Assembly: GCA_002778195.1 (NCBI GenBank)
Contig: PCDI01000001.1
Coordinates: 2,058,939 to 2,122,938 of the forward strand
Source of the DNA: Raffaelea ambrosiae
Taxonomy: Eukaryota > Ascomycota > Sordariomycetes > Ophiostomatales > Ophiostomataceae
Direction of reading: 5' to 3'
DNA: 64,000 nt
In this document: positions 10,858 through 21,351 of the stretch, piece by piece
How the letters are laid out: each line of letters opens with the position of its first letter
How positions within the stretch are numbered: the first letter of the stretch is position 1
Notes under the pieces: generated by a model
The model's database searches: none
What the model was told of the DNA's origin: nothing
The model's input: only the letters and a program-made list of their open reading frames with translations
Translations under genes and position numbers: made by a program

Positions 10858-13005
10858 ATGTCTGTACTCCCCATATCTGAGCAAGAGCGCGAGCCTCTAC
10901 TTGGCCAGCGCAGCCAGGATGAAACAACAACGACAGACAACCAGAAACGCCTGCACGAGAAGCTGCACACGTTCCAGATGGGCAGGGCACTCTCCCTGGG
11001 ATACCTGCCATCGAGTGCGCAGATCATCGCCAACGTGGAGGCTGCGCTGGCGTCGAACGCGCTGGAGGCGCAAGACGACCTCAGTCCTGCAGGGAGGGCG
11101 TTGGTGCGCTTGGCAAAGACCTGGCTGCAGGAACTGGCGGCCCTGATCGAGCACAAGAACAGCGGCGATCAGCTGCAGGACCTTGTTTGGTGGCTCTCCC
11201 AGGCCGGGGATGACGCAGAAGTCACTGCGGCGCCAGCACGGGCGAGCTCGTCGTTCCAGGGCCTGCAAGCGGCGACTGCTTTGCTTTTGACCAATGCAAA
11301 CGTCCGTCTGTTCCTGACCGATGTGGCGACCATTGGCCGCGAGGCAATCCGGGATGGCCTGGCGTCCGGCAAGGCTGGCGACGGCGTCGTCGGCGACAAG
11401 ACCAAGGAGCTGCTGGGCCGTCTGAAAGACGCCCTCGGTGGACTCCGGCAGCGGTCGGATTACGAGAAGACCGTTTCGGTTTTGTCGGTTCTCCTGCAGA
11501 AATACGCCATTGCCTACGCCCATGAGGCCGAAGACAGGCTCGAAGAGGTTGCGCAGCAGGTGCAGACGACGCTGGGAGTGGACGGCCATGCCCAGCCCAG
11601 CGAGGAAGACACGGACGAAGAGGATGTGGCCCTGCGCAATTTTGGGTCGCTGCTGGTCTCGTTCGGCGACAGGGCGGCATGGAAGGAACTGGAGGTCCGG
11701 TTTGGACGTCTTTTGAGCCGCAGCAAGGGCGACAACCGCCAATTCGACGCCTTCATACACCAGGCCGGGGACACGCTGCAGCGGATGCTGCTGGATCCCG
11801 AATTCCTGGACCACGCCGATGAACACATCGAGGCGCTAGAGAAGAAGTTGAAGGCACTGGACGAGACGCCTGCAACTTCTGCTGCGGAGCCCGCGTCCAA
11901 GGACCCCCCCTCGTCGACCATTCGACAAGACCTGGATGCCCTCTTGTCCCAGGTGCAGGTGACGGTGCAGTCCATCGCCGACGATGCCGACCTGTCGCGG
12001 CTGGCGACGACAACCGGCCAGATGGCCGACCTTCTGTGGCCGCGTGGACAGTCGCATGCGAATTCGGACCTCCTGGCCGACCTCCTCGACGGGTTCCTCC
12101 CCATGTGCATCCAAGCCGTCCAGTACATCCCCATCCCGCGCATCGAAATCGCCACGCCGGCAGCCGATCTCCTGCTGGAGAACCTCGTGCTGGAGCCTGG
12201 CGCGACCGTCAATGACTCATCGTTCTTGCCGTATCGCATGCAGGTGGAGGTGCGCAACGACGTCGTCGTCCGAAAGGCGCGCTTTGGCCGCGCCTCCAGC
12301 CTCCAGACGACGGCGTCGATTGCACTGGACGGCCTCTCTATCGCCGCCGACGGGGTCGGTTATCGCCTCCACTTACGGCCTGATCCACTGCAGCGGCTGC
12401 TACCGTTCGGTCTAATGCCGTCGATAGCCGACGAAGGGCTGGTCTCGTTCCACCTCGACGAGCGCGGCATGGATGTCCACCTCGACGTCGAGGTGATCCG
12501 CAACCAGGCCGACCGGGTCCTCGTGCTGCGCGATGTCCGCGTTGCGATCCACCGCCTGGACTACACGCTCACACCGACGCCCAACACAGCCAACACAGTC
12601 GTCACTTGGCTGGCCTGGCTGGCGAAGCCGGTCGCTGTGCCGGTCATCCGGCGCATGGTCCAGCGGCAGCTGGCCGCGGCCGTGCGGAGGGCACTGCACG
12701 ACATCAACCAGGAGCTGGTGTTTGCCCGGGAGAGGCTAAGGGCCGCACGCATTGCCAACCCGAACGGCGATCTGGTCACATTTATGCGGGCCATCACGGC
12801 TCGGTACAAGCCTGGCAGCACGGATGATCCCGACCGGCGTGTACGCTTTGGGGTTCTTCCTTCGCGGCACGGCGTGTTTGCAGACGTGTATGCTCCAGGG
12901 AGCTTGGCCGAGGTGTGGAAAGAAGACGTGGCTGAGCGAGGCAATGGGCCTGCACGACGACATAGACGGGACGGGTGGAGGAACAAAGCATTCGACCGCT
13001 TGTAA
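10858..13005 (+). CDS. HAM1-like protein (HAM1 N- and C-terminal domains)
   Basis: A single exon codes for 715 residues from the first ATG in frame (MSVLPISEQEREPLLG); the frame is open upstream only to non-ATG codons. The N-terminal part is long, helical and acidic, with paired segments such as RALVRLAKTWLQELAALIEH and TKELLGRLKDALGGL. The C-terminal part is beta-rich with repeated VHLDVEV / LRDVRVAIHRLDYTL strands and ends in WRNKAFD, which is common at the end of this fungal family (formerly DUF5923/DUF4449). The C-terminal region has been likened to BPI/LBP-type lipid-binding folds, so a role in lipid transfer or membrane contact is plausible, but no activity is established to my knowledge. 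It is not related to the yeast Ham1 pyrophosphatase despite the name. There is no signal peptide or membrane span. Confidence 0.75.
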   Translation: MSVLPISEQEREPLLGQRSQDETTTTDNQKRLHEKLHTFQMGRALSLGYLPSSAQIIANVEAALASNALEAQDDLSPAGRALVRLAKTWLQELAALIEHKNSGDQLQDLVWWLSQAGDDAEVTAAPARASSSFQGLQAATALLLTNANVRLFLTDVATIGREAIRDGLASGKAGDGVVGDKTKELLGRLKDALGGLRQRSDYEKTVSVLSVLLQKYAIAYAHEAEDRLEEVAQQVQTTLGVDGHAQPSEEDTDEEDVALRNFGSLLVSFGDRAAWKELEVRFGRLLSRSKGDNRQFDAFIHQAGDTLQRMLLDPEFLDHADEHIEALEKKLKALDETPATSAAEPASKDPPSSTIRQDLDALLSQVQVTVQSIADDADLSRLATTTGQMADLLWPRGQSHANSDLLADLLDGFLPMCIQAVQYIPIPRIEIATPAADLLLENLVLEPGATVNDSSFLPYRMQVEVRNDVVVRKARFGRASSLQTTASIALDGLSIAADGVGYRLHLRPDPLQRLLPFGLMPSIADEGLVSFHLDERGMDVHLDVEVIRNQADRVLVLRDVRVAIHRLDYTLTPTPNTANTVVTWLAWLAKPVAVPVIRRMVQRQLAAAVRRALHDINQELVFARERLRAARIANPNGDLVTFMRAITARYKPGSTDDPDRRVRFGVLPSRHGVFADVYAPGSLAEVWKEDVAERGNGPARRHRRDGWRNKAFDRL

Positions 13006-13347
13006 GCGGAACATGGGCCAGGACAAAACGAGCATCAGCGTGTCTGCGTAGTTGATTAACCTCGGCGTTGTTGCTGTTTTGGTGCTCTTCATACGGGTGT
13101 GGACACTATCATTACCAGACTAGGCAACTTTACAATGTCCGTTTCCGCGGGATCGCCCGCGGGTCTCCGGGCCTGCAACTGCCAGAACAGGACAGAACGC
13201 GCCCTACAAGAACTCCGCACGACCACCGAGAAAAAAAGACCCCCAAGGACAGGCACCCCCTTGTCGCATACATAATCGCGCAATGCGCAGACAAACCCGG
13301 TAGCGAAGCAGCTGAAGAGAAGGCCGAAAACCCAGCGTGCACTCGTT
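13006..13347. other. Short intergenic spacer
   Basis: 342 bases between two plus-strand genes. It must hold the end of the HAM1-like transcript and the promoter of the reductase gene. A purine-rich run AGAAAAAAAGACCCCC lies near 13229. No coding evidence. Confidence 0.4.
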
Positions 13348-14513
13348 ATGGGCTCCTCGCAAACAGAGGTTGCCGTGTACGGCCTTGGGGCGTAGGTGAT
13401 GTGCAACGCCACCCTGTTTGGCGACACCGGCACTGACCACAACGACAGCATTGGTTCCTTTTACGCCTGCATCTTGCGGCGCTGCCAGAACGTGAGGCTG
13501 ACGGTCATTGCACGGTCAAACTACGAGGCCGTGCAGACCAATGGCCTGAAGCTGAACAGCATTGTCCACGGGGACAACCATGTCCATTTTGACGAGGGTA
13601 GGGCGCACCAAGACACCGCTCGGGCCGAGACGTGCACGCTAACGCTGTCGCCCCGACACGAAAAGTCCTCGACCACCCCGCCAAGGCTGGCCGCGCCTTT
13701 GACTACGTCGTCTGCGCCCACAAGGCCATCGACGACGACAACTCGGCCTCCCGCCTGGCTTCCATCGTAGATCCGAACAAGACCACGGTGGTGCTCGTCC
13801 AGAATGGCCTGTGCATCGAAGAGCCTTTCCGCACGGCCTACCCGCCACTGACCATTGTGTCTTGTGTGGTGAGTGTCCCGCCAAAAGGACCGCGTTGATC
13901 AGACCCTAGTGTGCGCTGACCAACCCATGGCCAGACGTGGACGGGTGCCAAGCAAATCGAGCTCGGCGTCGTGCAGCACCTCGAGAGGTGGGAGAGCCTG
14001 CAGATGGGCCTCTATCCGGGCGCCCGCTGCGATCCCGCGCGGGACCAGCAGCGTCTCGACGCCTTTGCGGCCCTGCTCGCCGAGGGCGGCACCAAGTTCG
14101 AGGTGTTTCCGGACATCCAGCAGCTGCGCTGGAAAAAGATCGTCTCCAATGCCACGTGGAACTCGGTCACCACCCTGACCCGGCTGCAGACCCACGACTG
14201 GCTGGTCAGCTCGCCCGGGTCCACGCCCCTCACGAAGCGCCTCATGACCGAGGTCGTCACCATTGCCCGTGCCGCCGGCGTCGACCTCGACGTGCGCACG
14301 CCCGACCTCATCATCGACGAGATGCTCGCCAACGCCTCGGTGGGCAGCAGCATGCTGAACGATTTCCGAGCGGGCAAGCCCATGGAGGTCGAGGCGATTC
14401 TGGGGAAGCCTCTGCGAAAGGCCAAGGCGCTGGGCGTGGACGCGCCCATTTTGGAGACGCTCTACACGCTGTTGTCCGCGATCAACCTGACTCTGAAGCA
14501 AGGTGGGAACTGA
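13348..14513 (+). CDS. Ketopantoate reductase family (ApbA/PanE-like) dehydrogenase
   Basis: Four exons (13348-13391, 13449-13597, 13666-13868, 13935-14513) give 324 residues. The first exon codes only for MGSSQTEVAVYGLGA; splicing completes the Rossmann motif GLGAIG at residues 12-17. The conserved AHKAID region and the NG after VVLVQ follow (equivalent to the KxxD/QNG loop that contacts substrate and NADPH). The C-terminal domain holds KKIVSNATWNSVTTLT, matching the conserved K-N-N/S helix of the family. PanE reduces 2-dehydropantoate to pantoate for CoA synthesis, but fungi carry many paralogues of this fold, often in secondary metabolism, and this one may act on another 2-oxo acid. It is cytosolic, with no targeting signal. 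Confidence 0.85.
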
Positions 14514-15404
14514 CCCGATGGTGGGCGGATAGATTTTAGAGATTGTATCGCACAAGACAGCCCGCGATTGCATGCAAGAAATATCTGCCACTGTTACGTT
14601 GGTCCCCTCTTCAAAGCTTTTTTGACATAGTCGTTTACGAACATCAATTGCCCTCTTCACTTAACAAAGCCCATGATTTCACGAATCCCTCGGGTCTCAT
14701 CAATCCCCAAATTTAGTGTCTGCCACTCTTCCAATTCCATAAACGCCTCATCTCCAACGTTCAAGTTGGCTGCAACACCCGCAATGCTCTGCCCCCCGTC
14801 GACCTCCGTGCTGCATCCACCGCGCTAGATGTCCGCCATGGCAGGACGTCGGTCCATATGCCCAGCATCCTTGACCTGCAAAAACCCCGTCCTTCTCTAG
14901 CGTTTGCCTAGATGGGTATGGCCCCGACAGTTACCACCTTCTGTAACGGGACAAACCAGCAGCACGTGATGCGCCCTAATTGCAACGATAACGCAGCTGA
15001 GCGGTAGCCAGCTTCGGCCGGGGTTACACTTCTGGGAAGGCTGTCATTTTTTGGACAGCGACTGTCAGCTGCAGCCATGTAAGTCGTAGTGGTCGGCAGT
15101 AATCATATGAATGCCCAGCGACACGACGAGTTCTTGGTACTCTGGCATCGCCTCGACGGACAGCTCTTCACTTGGCGCCCCGTCATAAACCCGCTGTGTA
15201 TGGCGGGGAGGGGCCCAAACGGTGCCCTAGCCGGTAGGCGCTGTAGCACGGCTAGGGCTATTAAGGGCCCGCTAAATTAGCGCTATCGGGCGGGGCTTAC
15301 GTGTCCGGCCGAGACCAACAGCGGGTTTAAAGAAGGAAACTCCCGCCAACAAGCTTTTTCCTAGGCCCCTTTTTTTTTTTTTTTTCCCCCGAAGGCCAAC
15401 AAGC
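14514..15404. other. Intergenic, no gene supported
   Basis: 890 bases between two plus-strand genes. A T17 run lies at 15369-15385, just before the start codon of the downstream gene. GC-rich words such as CTAGCCGGTAGGCGCTGTAGCACGGCTAG near 15227 have weak dyad symmetry. Nothing is coding. Confidence 0.4.
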
Positions 15405-17015
15405 ATGTTGTCGCCATCGATCACTGCCTTGACCTGGGCAACGACGATTCTCGGCTTCGGCCAGGCGGCGGCAGTGTCCGCTGCGTCCGCTGCGTCTACG
15501 GGGACGCCAGCCCTTCAACCCAGCCTCCATTCGGCCGCCGCGCGCGGCAACCTCGTCTTCAACGCCGTCTTTGACGGCCTGCGCAAATGGGGCGCCACCG
15601 TCCACCACAACAGCATGTCGCTGTTCCTGGCCACCATCCCGCAGGGCGCCGTCTTCTACCACGGAAGCGACCGCAATGCCACGCCGACGACGATGGAATG
15701 GCTGGCATACGAGCTCGAGCATGCACAGCTATTTGCGTGGCCTTCGGGGATCGGGCCCCAACTTCCGCGCGTGGACCACGACGACCGTCAGCGGGTTCTG
15801 TCCTCGGATGGTAACGACGATGACGACGACGACGACGACGACGATGAGCCTTTGTATGGCTGGCTGCACGTCTACCGTGCCACCCGTGATTTGCATCTGC
15901 TCTACATTGACGGCATGAGCGGCAACAAGGACGGCGGCGGCATCTCGGATGCCCAAGACTTCATTCTTCGAGCGGACATGACGGCGTCCTCTACGACGAC
16001 GTCGGCCACAACAACAACATCAACGGTGCAGCCCTCGGGCACACCGGATCTGACTCCCGATCGCGAGCGCGCAGAGGACATTTGCAAGCTGTGCGTCGAG
16101 TGGGGCCTGGATGGCGCCATCCGGACCGAGTCGCCTGGCACGGAGATGATCTACTGCGATTTTTCCAGTGGTTTGGAGAAGGTACAGTCCCTGGCCCGGC
16201 CTGGCTCGTCCGAAGCTGGCCCTGGCAGTCTGGGGAGGGGATCGACTGGTGGTGGTGGCGGTCCTCGTGGACCAGATGGGCGTCCGGGACACCCGGAGTA
16301 TGGTCTTCATGTCACTGGCGACCCTGTTGACGATGTGGAGGAGGATCCCTGGGGCCCCTCGCCCACCACGGGGCCAGACTCGCCCGAAGATGCCTTCCGC
16401 GATGTGAGTGGCAGCCGCACCCTCCTGGACTATGCCTCCATGGTCTCGGCCTTCTTCTTCCCTGTCAACCTCTCCAACCCGGACGCCCAAGCCAACGACA
16501 GCCACGCCCCGCGCCTGTTGCACACCACGGCAGCCGAGCGTCGCGCCATGAAAGCCTACCTGAAACAGGTCATCGACGACCGACGCCATGCGCCCCCGGC
16601 CGCCATCAGCTGGCGCGACATCGCCGACATGATTGTGCGTCGATACGCGCGGGCCCTGGCGGAGCTGGTGGCGGCCGAGACCAACACGGTTGCCGCATTC
16701 CAGCAGGGGGTGCTGGACCTGCTGAGCGTCGTGCTGGACGCGTCGGAGCCGGACACCCGCAAACGCGAGCAGGACGCTCGCCAGCGGTGCGTCGACTTTT
16801 ACCTCCCCGCCATGCAAGACCGGACCACCGAGACAGATGCTCTGCTGCGTGCATCGTTTTCTGCGGTCACTAGCAAGATCTGTGGGACGCTGTTTGATGC
16901 GGCCCAGATGGTGCAGGACGGCAAAGAAGATGGGCTGGCGCCAGCCAAGAAGAGCGTGCATGATTTGATTCGCTACCTGGACTGGAGCATATTTGACCGC
17001 AAACTTGTACTTTAG
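15405..17015 (+). CDS. Secreted conserved fungal protein of unknown function
   Basis: One exon, 536 residues. The N-terminus MLSPSITALTWATTILGFG followed by an Ala/Ser-rich stretch looks like a signal peptide of about 25 residues. A region starting NLVFNAVFDGLRKWGATVHHN and continuing with FLATIPQGAVFYHGS, MEWLAYELEHAQLFA, GWLHVYRATRDLHLLYIDGMS belongs to a widespread uncharacterised family of fungal secreted or wall-associated proteins (recognised by pattern, not by search). There is an Asp run (residues about 140-147) and Thr/Ser-rich and Gly-rich linkers near 190 and 280. The C-terminal part is helical. No catalytic motif was recognised and there is no clear GPI tail. The gene has no close partner; the next gene downstream is a transporter relic. 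Confidence 0.65.
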   Translation: MLSPSITALTWATTILGFGQAAAVSAASAASTGTPALQPSLHSAAARGNLVFNAVFDGLRKWGATVHHNSMSLFLATIPQGAVFYHGSDRNATPTTMEWLAYELEHAQLFAWPSGIGPQLPRVDHDDRQRVLSSDGNDDDDDDDDDDEPLYGWLHVYRATRDLHLLYIDGMSGNKDGGGISDAQDFILRADMTASSTTTSATTTTSTVQPSGTPDLTPDRERAEDICKLCVEWGLDGAIRTESPGTEMIYCDFSSGLEKVQSLARPGSSEAGPGSLGRGSTGGGGGPRGPDGRPGHPEYGLHVTGDPVDDVEEDPWGPSPTTGPDSPEDAFRDVSGSRTLLDYASMVSAFFFPVNLSNPDAQANDSHAPRLLHTTAAERRAMKAYLKQVIDDRRHAPPAAISWRDIADMIVRRYARALAELVAAETNTVAAFQQGVLDLLSVVLDASEPDTRKREQDARQRCVDFYLPAMQDRTTETDALLRASFSAVTSKICGTLFDAAQMVQDGKEDGLAPAKKSVHDLIRYLDWSIFDRKLVL

Positions 17016-17277
17016 GTTGGACCTCGGAATATGATTGGAGTCCGTATAATTCTTGTTTTTGTTTTACATCATCGGAGAGCGGAGGGGGGGGCGGAGGCAT
17101 GTTGTCACATTGTGGAAATTTCAAGACTGTGGGAATCCTAAAGAAAAAAAACGTATATAGGCACACTGTCGCGCAGGTTTATACCATTTTAGAGAGAAGC
17201 CGGAGAGCGATGAAGCATGAACATACCGGCAATACAAGCCCTCTGTGGCTCTTTTTTTTTCGTCTTCTCGCATCTGA

Positions 17278-17561
17278 TCAAAAGTCGGCCGACACATACG
17301 TGACAAACAGAATGGAGACGGCCAGCTGGAACTGGTGGTCGTGTAGGCCCAGGTCGGTATCGGGACCGCAGAGGCGGGCACTGCCAATGTTGACGCGATC
17401 CAGAAACCTCAGCAGAAACATGGGCATGATCGGGGGCAGGTTCCAGATATCGAGCTTGCGGAGGAGCCGTGCCTCTCCGGCCGGGTCGATAATGAAACTT
17501 CTCACATTGTCACTGGGCTGGCCTCAAGACTGACAGGCTGCGGCGGATCCTTCTCGTTCAT
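17278..17561 (-). pseudogene. N-terminal relic of an ACS-family (allantoate permease-like) MFS transporter
   Basis: The minus strand reads ARLLRKLDIWNLPPIMPMFL, LRFLDRVNIGSARLCG, DLGLHDHQFQLAVSILF, the hallmark start of the anion:cation symporter family (xLxRKxDxxxLP, FLDRxNIGNAR). It ends with a stop after ILFVTYVSADF, where a full transporter would continue into TM2 and ten more spans. A preceding ATG at 17561 opens MNEKDPPQPVSLEAS but is in another frame than the conserved part. No continuation was found downstream. It is therefore a truncated relic, separate from the intact ACS gene at 49.5 kb. Confidence 0.75.
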
Positions 17562-18700
17562 AATGGGCAAGATAGTGATGCCAGTGAATATAACTTTTTT
17601 TATTTATCTGAAAAAGGCGAGTCACAAATGAGACTGTTTGAAAGCAAAAGCCAGCCGGCTTGAGGACTCTCGAGCTGAGATGTCGTCGGATAGTTTTTTC
17701 TTTCATTTTCCATATTTTTATTTGTAGATAATTTCTATAATGTCATGCGTGCCAAACACGGCAAAAGCCGCCAGGTCCATGTCAATTCTGTCTAGATGTA
17801 CTTCAGAGCACGTTTAGGTTGCTCCTAGCTTTAGAAGAACTACTGTGTCGGTGATGGGTACCGGCACTTGTTATTGTCAAGGTTTGTCAATGGGCACTGT
17901 TATATTCCCTCTTGTTGAATCTCTTTCTTTATTCTGCTATTAGGCTGCTCGTCGTTTCTTGTTTCGTCTCTTTAATTGTTTAAATTTTCAGCATTGGTTT
18001 CCATGCTTTATCTGGTTGATGATGTGAGTCAGCCTTGATCTGAAATAACAGAAATTATGTTACCACATAGGATTCGCAGAACACGGGAAATAATAATTAT
18101 TTTACAAGTAACACATAATGACGGAGATGTCGATTTTATTCATTTCCATGAAATACATACTTTATTTTCTAGCGTTCTCCTGCCCCAAGATCCGCCCAAG
18201 AAAAAGGACAAAGGTCAACGTCGCTAAAGCCGCGGCGCTCAACTCTCTTTAAGCTTAGCAAGGCCTGCATTCAGGGAAGTCTCCGCGATCCTTCTTTCCT
18301 CTTGAGACTCGATCCTTGCCAGCTCTGTCAACGTTAGGAGAGCCATGGCTATCGTCGGCGAAGGAGTGGCAGCATTAACGCTCTCAAAGCGTCATTAGCT
18401 TCTGCTACCCTCTGTAGTCTAGGGCCTTAAACTACCCCTTAGCCTATAGGGTTATAAAGGATGCCGTGATGGAAAGCACCATCCACTTCGTGCAGCATCA
18501 AGCGTTGGAAAAATGTTTGTATGGGGAATGCGAGGGAGCGATCTGCATTGTATTGCACGAGACAAATCATACCGGTAATCGGTACTCGACGAAAGTTGTT
18601 TATGTTAACCGAGGACAACGTGGACTTAGTCGTTATGGGACATTAATTTAAGCTACATCTGGCATTTTTTGGAGGACGCACCCGCTAGGAATAGAACGAG
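17562..18700. other. AT-rich intergenic sequence at the edge of a repeat island
   Basis: About 17700-18160 is visibly AT-rich (runs such as AATAATAATTATTTT). From about 18165 the composition changes to GC-richer sequence with a minus-strand reading MALLTLTELARIESQEER of only 36 codons. I cannot identify either part; a degraded repeat is likely. Confidence 0.4.
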
Positions 18701-19228
18701 GTGGTTCGTATGTATGGTTTCCGCATAGTCGGCGAAGAAGGACATGACAGCCCTAGGGAACGGCGGCCTTCTCGACCACCACCAGCCAAAGACACCACTC
18801 GCAACAAGACGCGTGGGGGTCGAATCACCAAGAATACACGACAGAGACGGAGCGGCACTCGATCCGACAACATACAACCAGAGGCACCACCACAATACCG
18901 CAGGAGGCGGCGCAAGACATACGAGAAGGAGCGGGCAAGTAGGAGGATTGCAGGGCAGTTGCCGGAGTTTGGGTTGCTGCCAGAACGAGGAGGAGCAGTG
19001 CGACTCTACGAAGCCAACGTGCAACATGCCCCAAACACGACCAAGACAAGCACGGCAAGCGCGCGGAGTGGTAGGCCGCCGAAAAGGCAGGCAACAGTCA
19101 AGGCGGCAAAGCCCAGGGGCGTATCGAAGAGTGCGAGGACACAGACAATAGAGAGACAAGCTGACCTAACGGCTCTACGCGGTCTTAGCCGGTCTCGTCT
19201 AAGTAGCAAGGTGGCGTTCCATATCTAG
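18701..19228 (+). other. Arg-rich open frame of unknown origin, possibly repeat-derived
   Basis: An open frame of 175 codons encodes a strongly basic, low-complexity protein: RRRRKTYEKERASRRIAGQLP in the middle and RSGRPPKRQATVKAAKPRG near the end, ending SSKVAFHI. The SGRPPKR segment resembles an AT-hook-like basic motif. It lies between AT-rich DNA and a truncated retroelement, and both strands are open over much of its length, so real translation is doubtful. It could be the C-terminal remnant of a transposon protein. I do not recognise a family. Confidence 0.25.
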
Positions 19229-19689
19229 TGAACAGGAATAGATGTGATAAGACAAAGCTGTTAAAGAATTTACTCTACTGTACCCAAGGAAGAAGTAACT
19301 AGCAGAGCAGATGTGCCTCTTGTCTGGCGTATGCCTTCTCCCTTCTGTCATTCCATCTTTCCTCAGTACAGTACCACCCCGGTACACGTGTGTCCTGCAA
19401 AGCCACACAAGCCGCAGGTCTACCCCACCGTCCGTACAAAAGTTAGCTAAAAAATTAGCGACACCCAATTCGTACGAGGTGGTTGGGGCAAAACGCGCAC
19501 CACATGAGATGTCACTTTTCGTCGCGTTTCCGATATTTACACCCAAATTGAGCGTAAACAAAGTAGTCTATAAAAAAGTGACTTCTGACCCGGAAGCGGC
19601 AAAAGAAATTTTCAAGTAAGCTGAAGGTTGCACACACTCCAATAGGCGTTGTAACAAGGAATATCTTAGAGCAGGGGTGCCGACGTATC
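19229..19689. other. Non-coding sequence flanking the retroelement
   Basis: Contains words such as AGTCACTTTTTTATAG (minus strand, near 19573) that resemble GTGACTTTTTTTT inside the inverted-repeat element at 21.4 kb, hinting at related repeat material. No gene is supported. Confidence 0.35.
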
Positions 19690-21090
19690 TTACCATGCCG
19701 GGCCAGTAATACTCGCGAGACAGCAAGTCGTATGTCTTAGATCGGCCGGGGTGTCCGAAGACGAGGGAATCGTAGTGTAGACGAAGGAGCTCTGCCTTTA
19801 AGGCGTCGCTATCAGAAACGTATAAGCGGTCCCGAACGTATAAGTATCCTTCGCGTTCCGCGCACTCGGCGAAGGTGAGTGTTGGTAAGCGGCTAGTGTC
19901 TGAGTCGCGAATGGCTGCTAAAGCAGCGCGGGAGACGGAGTCAAAATCATATACGGAGCGAAGCAGTTCTTGTAGTGTTGACGAGAGGACAATCTGGTAT
20001 AAACGAGTCCGTGGACGGGTATCAAGTGGCGGGGAGTTCGGCGGCAGGTTATGTTTTTTTAAAACAGTCTGGCTTTGGTGCAAGAGGCGTTAATCCTCTT
20101 TAGGGAGGTCTCCTAATCTCCGAGTAAGTGAGTCTGGCTTCACGCCTTGTTTACCCGAACGGTAGACGATGTGAAAATTGAAGCGGGACAGAAATTCAAA
20201 CCAACGGGCCTAGCGGCGGTTGAGTTGCTTCGTAGTCATAAAGTACTCTAGGTTTCGGTGGTCCGTGATGACCTCAACAAGCGACGGCGCACCTTCCAAC
20301 TCGGGGCGCCATTCTTCGAAACAGCGAACGATGGCCAAGAGTTCTTTATCGTAGATCTCGTAATTACACTCAGCGGCAAAGTGTTTTTTAGAGAAAAAGG
20401 CAACAAAGCGAAGGATACCATTATCGTCGTGCTGGGACATAACACCAGCAAACACATAATCAAACGCATCCGTCTCGAGGATAACGTCTTTGTCCCAATC
20501 GAAATGAGCCAAGACGGGCGCCGAAGAAAAGCGAGCTTTCAGAGTCGAGAAGGCGGACTCGCAAGTCGAGTCCCAAAGAAACGGGGTGTCTTTCTTCGTC
20601 AGGCGCGTCAACGGGGAAACCAGGGCAGAGAAGTCGCAGATAAAGCGGCGGTAAAAGTTGCCAAAGCCGAGGAAAGCTTGGACGTCGGTCAAGCAGGTCG
20701 GGGTAAGCCAGTCGCGAACAGCGGCGACTTTCTCCGAATCCATGCGTATACCGTCACAGCCGACAATTAAGCCTAAGAACTTGGTCTCGGTACAGTAAAA
20801 CTCGCACTTCGAGGATTTCGCATATAGCCCTGCGGATCGTAGGCGTTCCAAGACGGCACGGACGTGCTCTGTGTGTTCTTCGCAGGTGCGGCTATAAATC
20901 AAAATATCGTCTAAGTAGGCGGTGCAAAACAAGTCTAAGTATCCACGGAGAGACGAATTAATATACCGCTGGAAAGAGGACGGGGCCCCCGTTAAGCCAA
21001 ACGGCATTACCAAACTCTCGAACAAGCCGAATCGGGTGCGAAAGGCGGTCAGGTATTCTTCCCCTTCTTTTATAGAGTTTTAATTCAACG
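19690..21090 (-). mobile_element. Truncated Ty3/gypsy retrotransposon pol (RT-RNase H-integrase start)
   Basis: Minus-strand order: IKEGEEYLTAFRTRFGLFE and VMPFGLTGAPSSFQRYINS (RT palm), YLDDILIYS (RT catalytic YxDD, near 20920), KCEFYCTETKFLGLIVG, GFGNFYRRFI, then RNase H with ILETDAFDYVFAGVMSQ and AECNYEIYDKELLAIV, then KARWFEFL-type sequence and an integrase zinc-finger half with LHYDSLVFGHPGRSKTYDLL and YYWPGM. This RT-RH-IN order defines Ty3/gypsy. The copy is dead: an in-frame TAG at 20212-20210 after QLNRR, a TAA at 20092-20090 after LPKED, homology ending just before the integrase CxxC pair, and RT homology lost upstream of about 21090. No LTRs were found. Both stops are what CpA-to-TpA mutation of Gln codons (CAG, CAA) would give. 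Confidence 0.88.
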
Positions 21091-21351
21091 AGTAAGAGAG
21101 GTAGGTTCGAAATAAAAAATTCACTCGTAAATAATCTTTGAATCTCAATCCGTGGAAACAATTGCTTAAGTCAAGACCATGTTCTGACACACGTTTGTAT
21201 CTTACACGACATATTTAAGATCAAACAACCCTGTGGTTTCCTTCTAATAGCAACACTGTCGTCAGGAATCTGGGATCACAAGTGTATTGTGGAAGTGGGG
21301 CTCTACAGCAGCGTTACCCACGTGACATCCAGTTGTAAACTAACTAACGCC

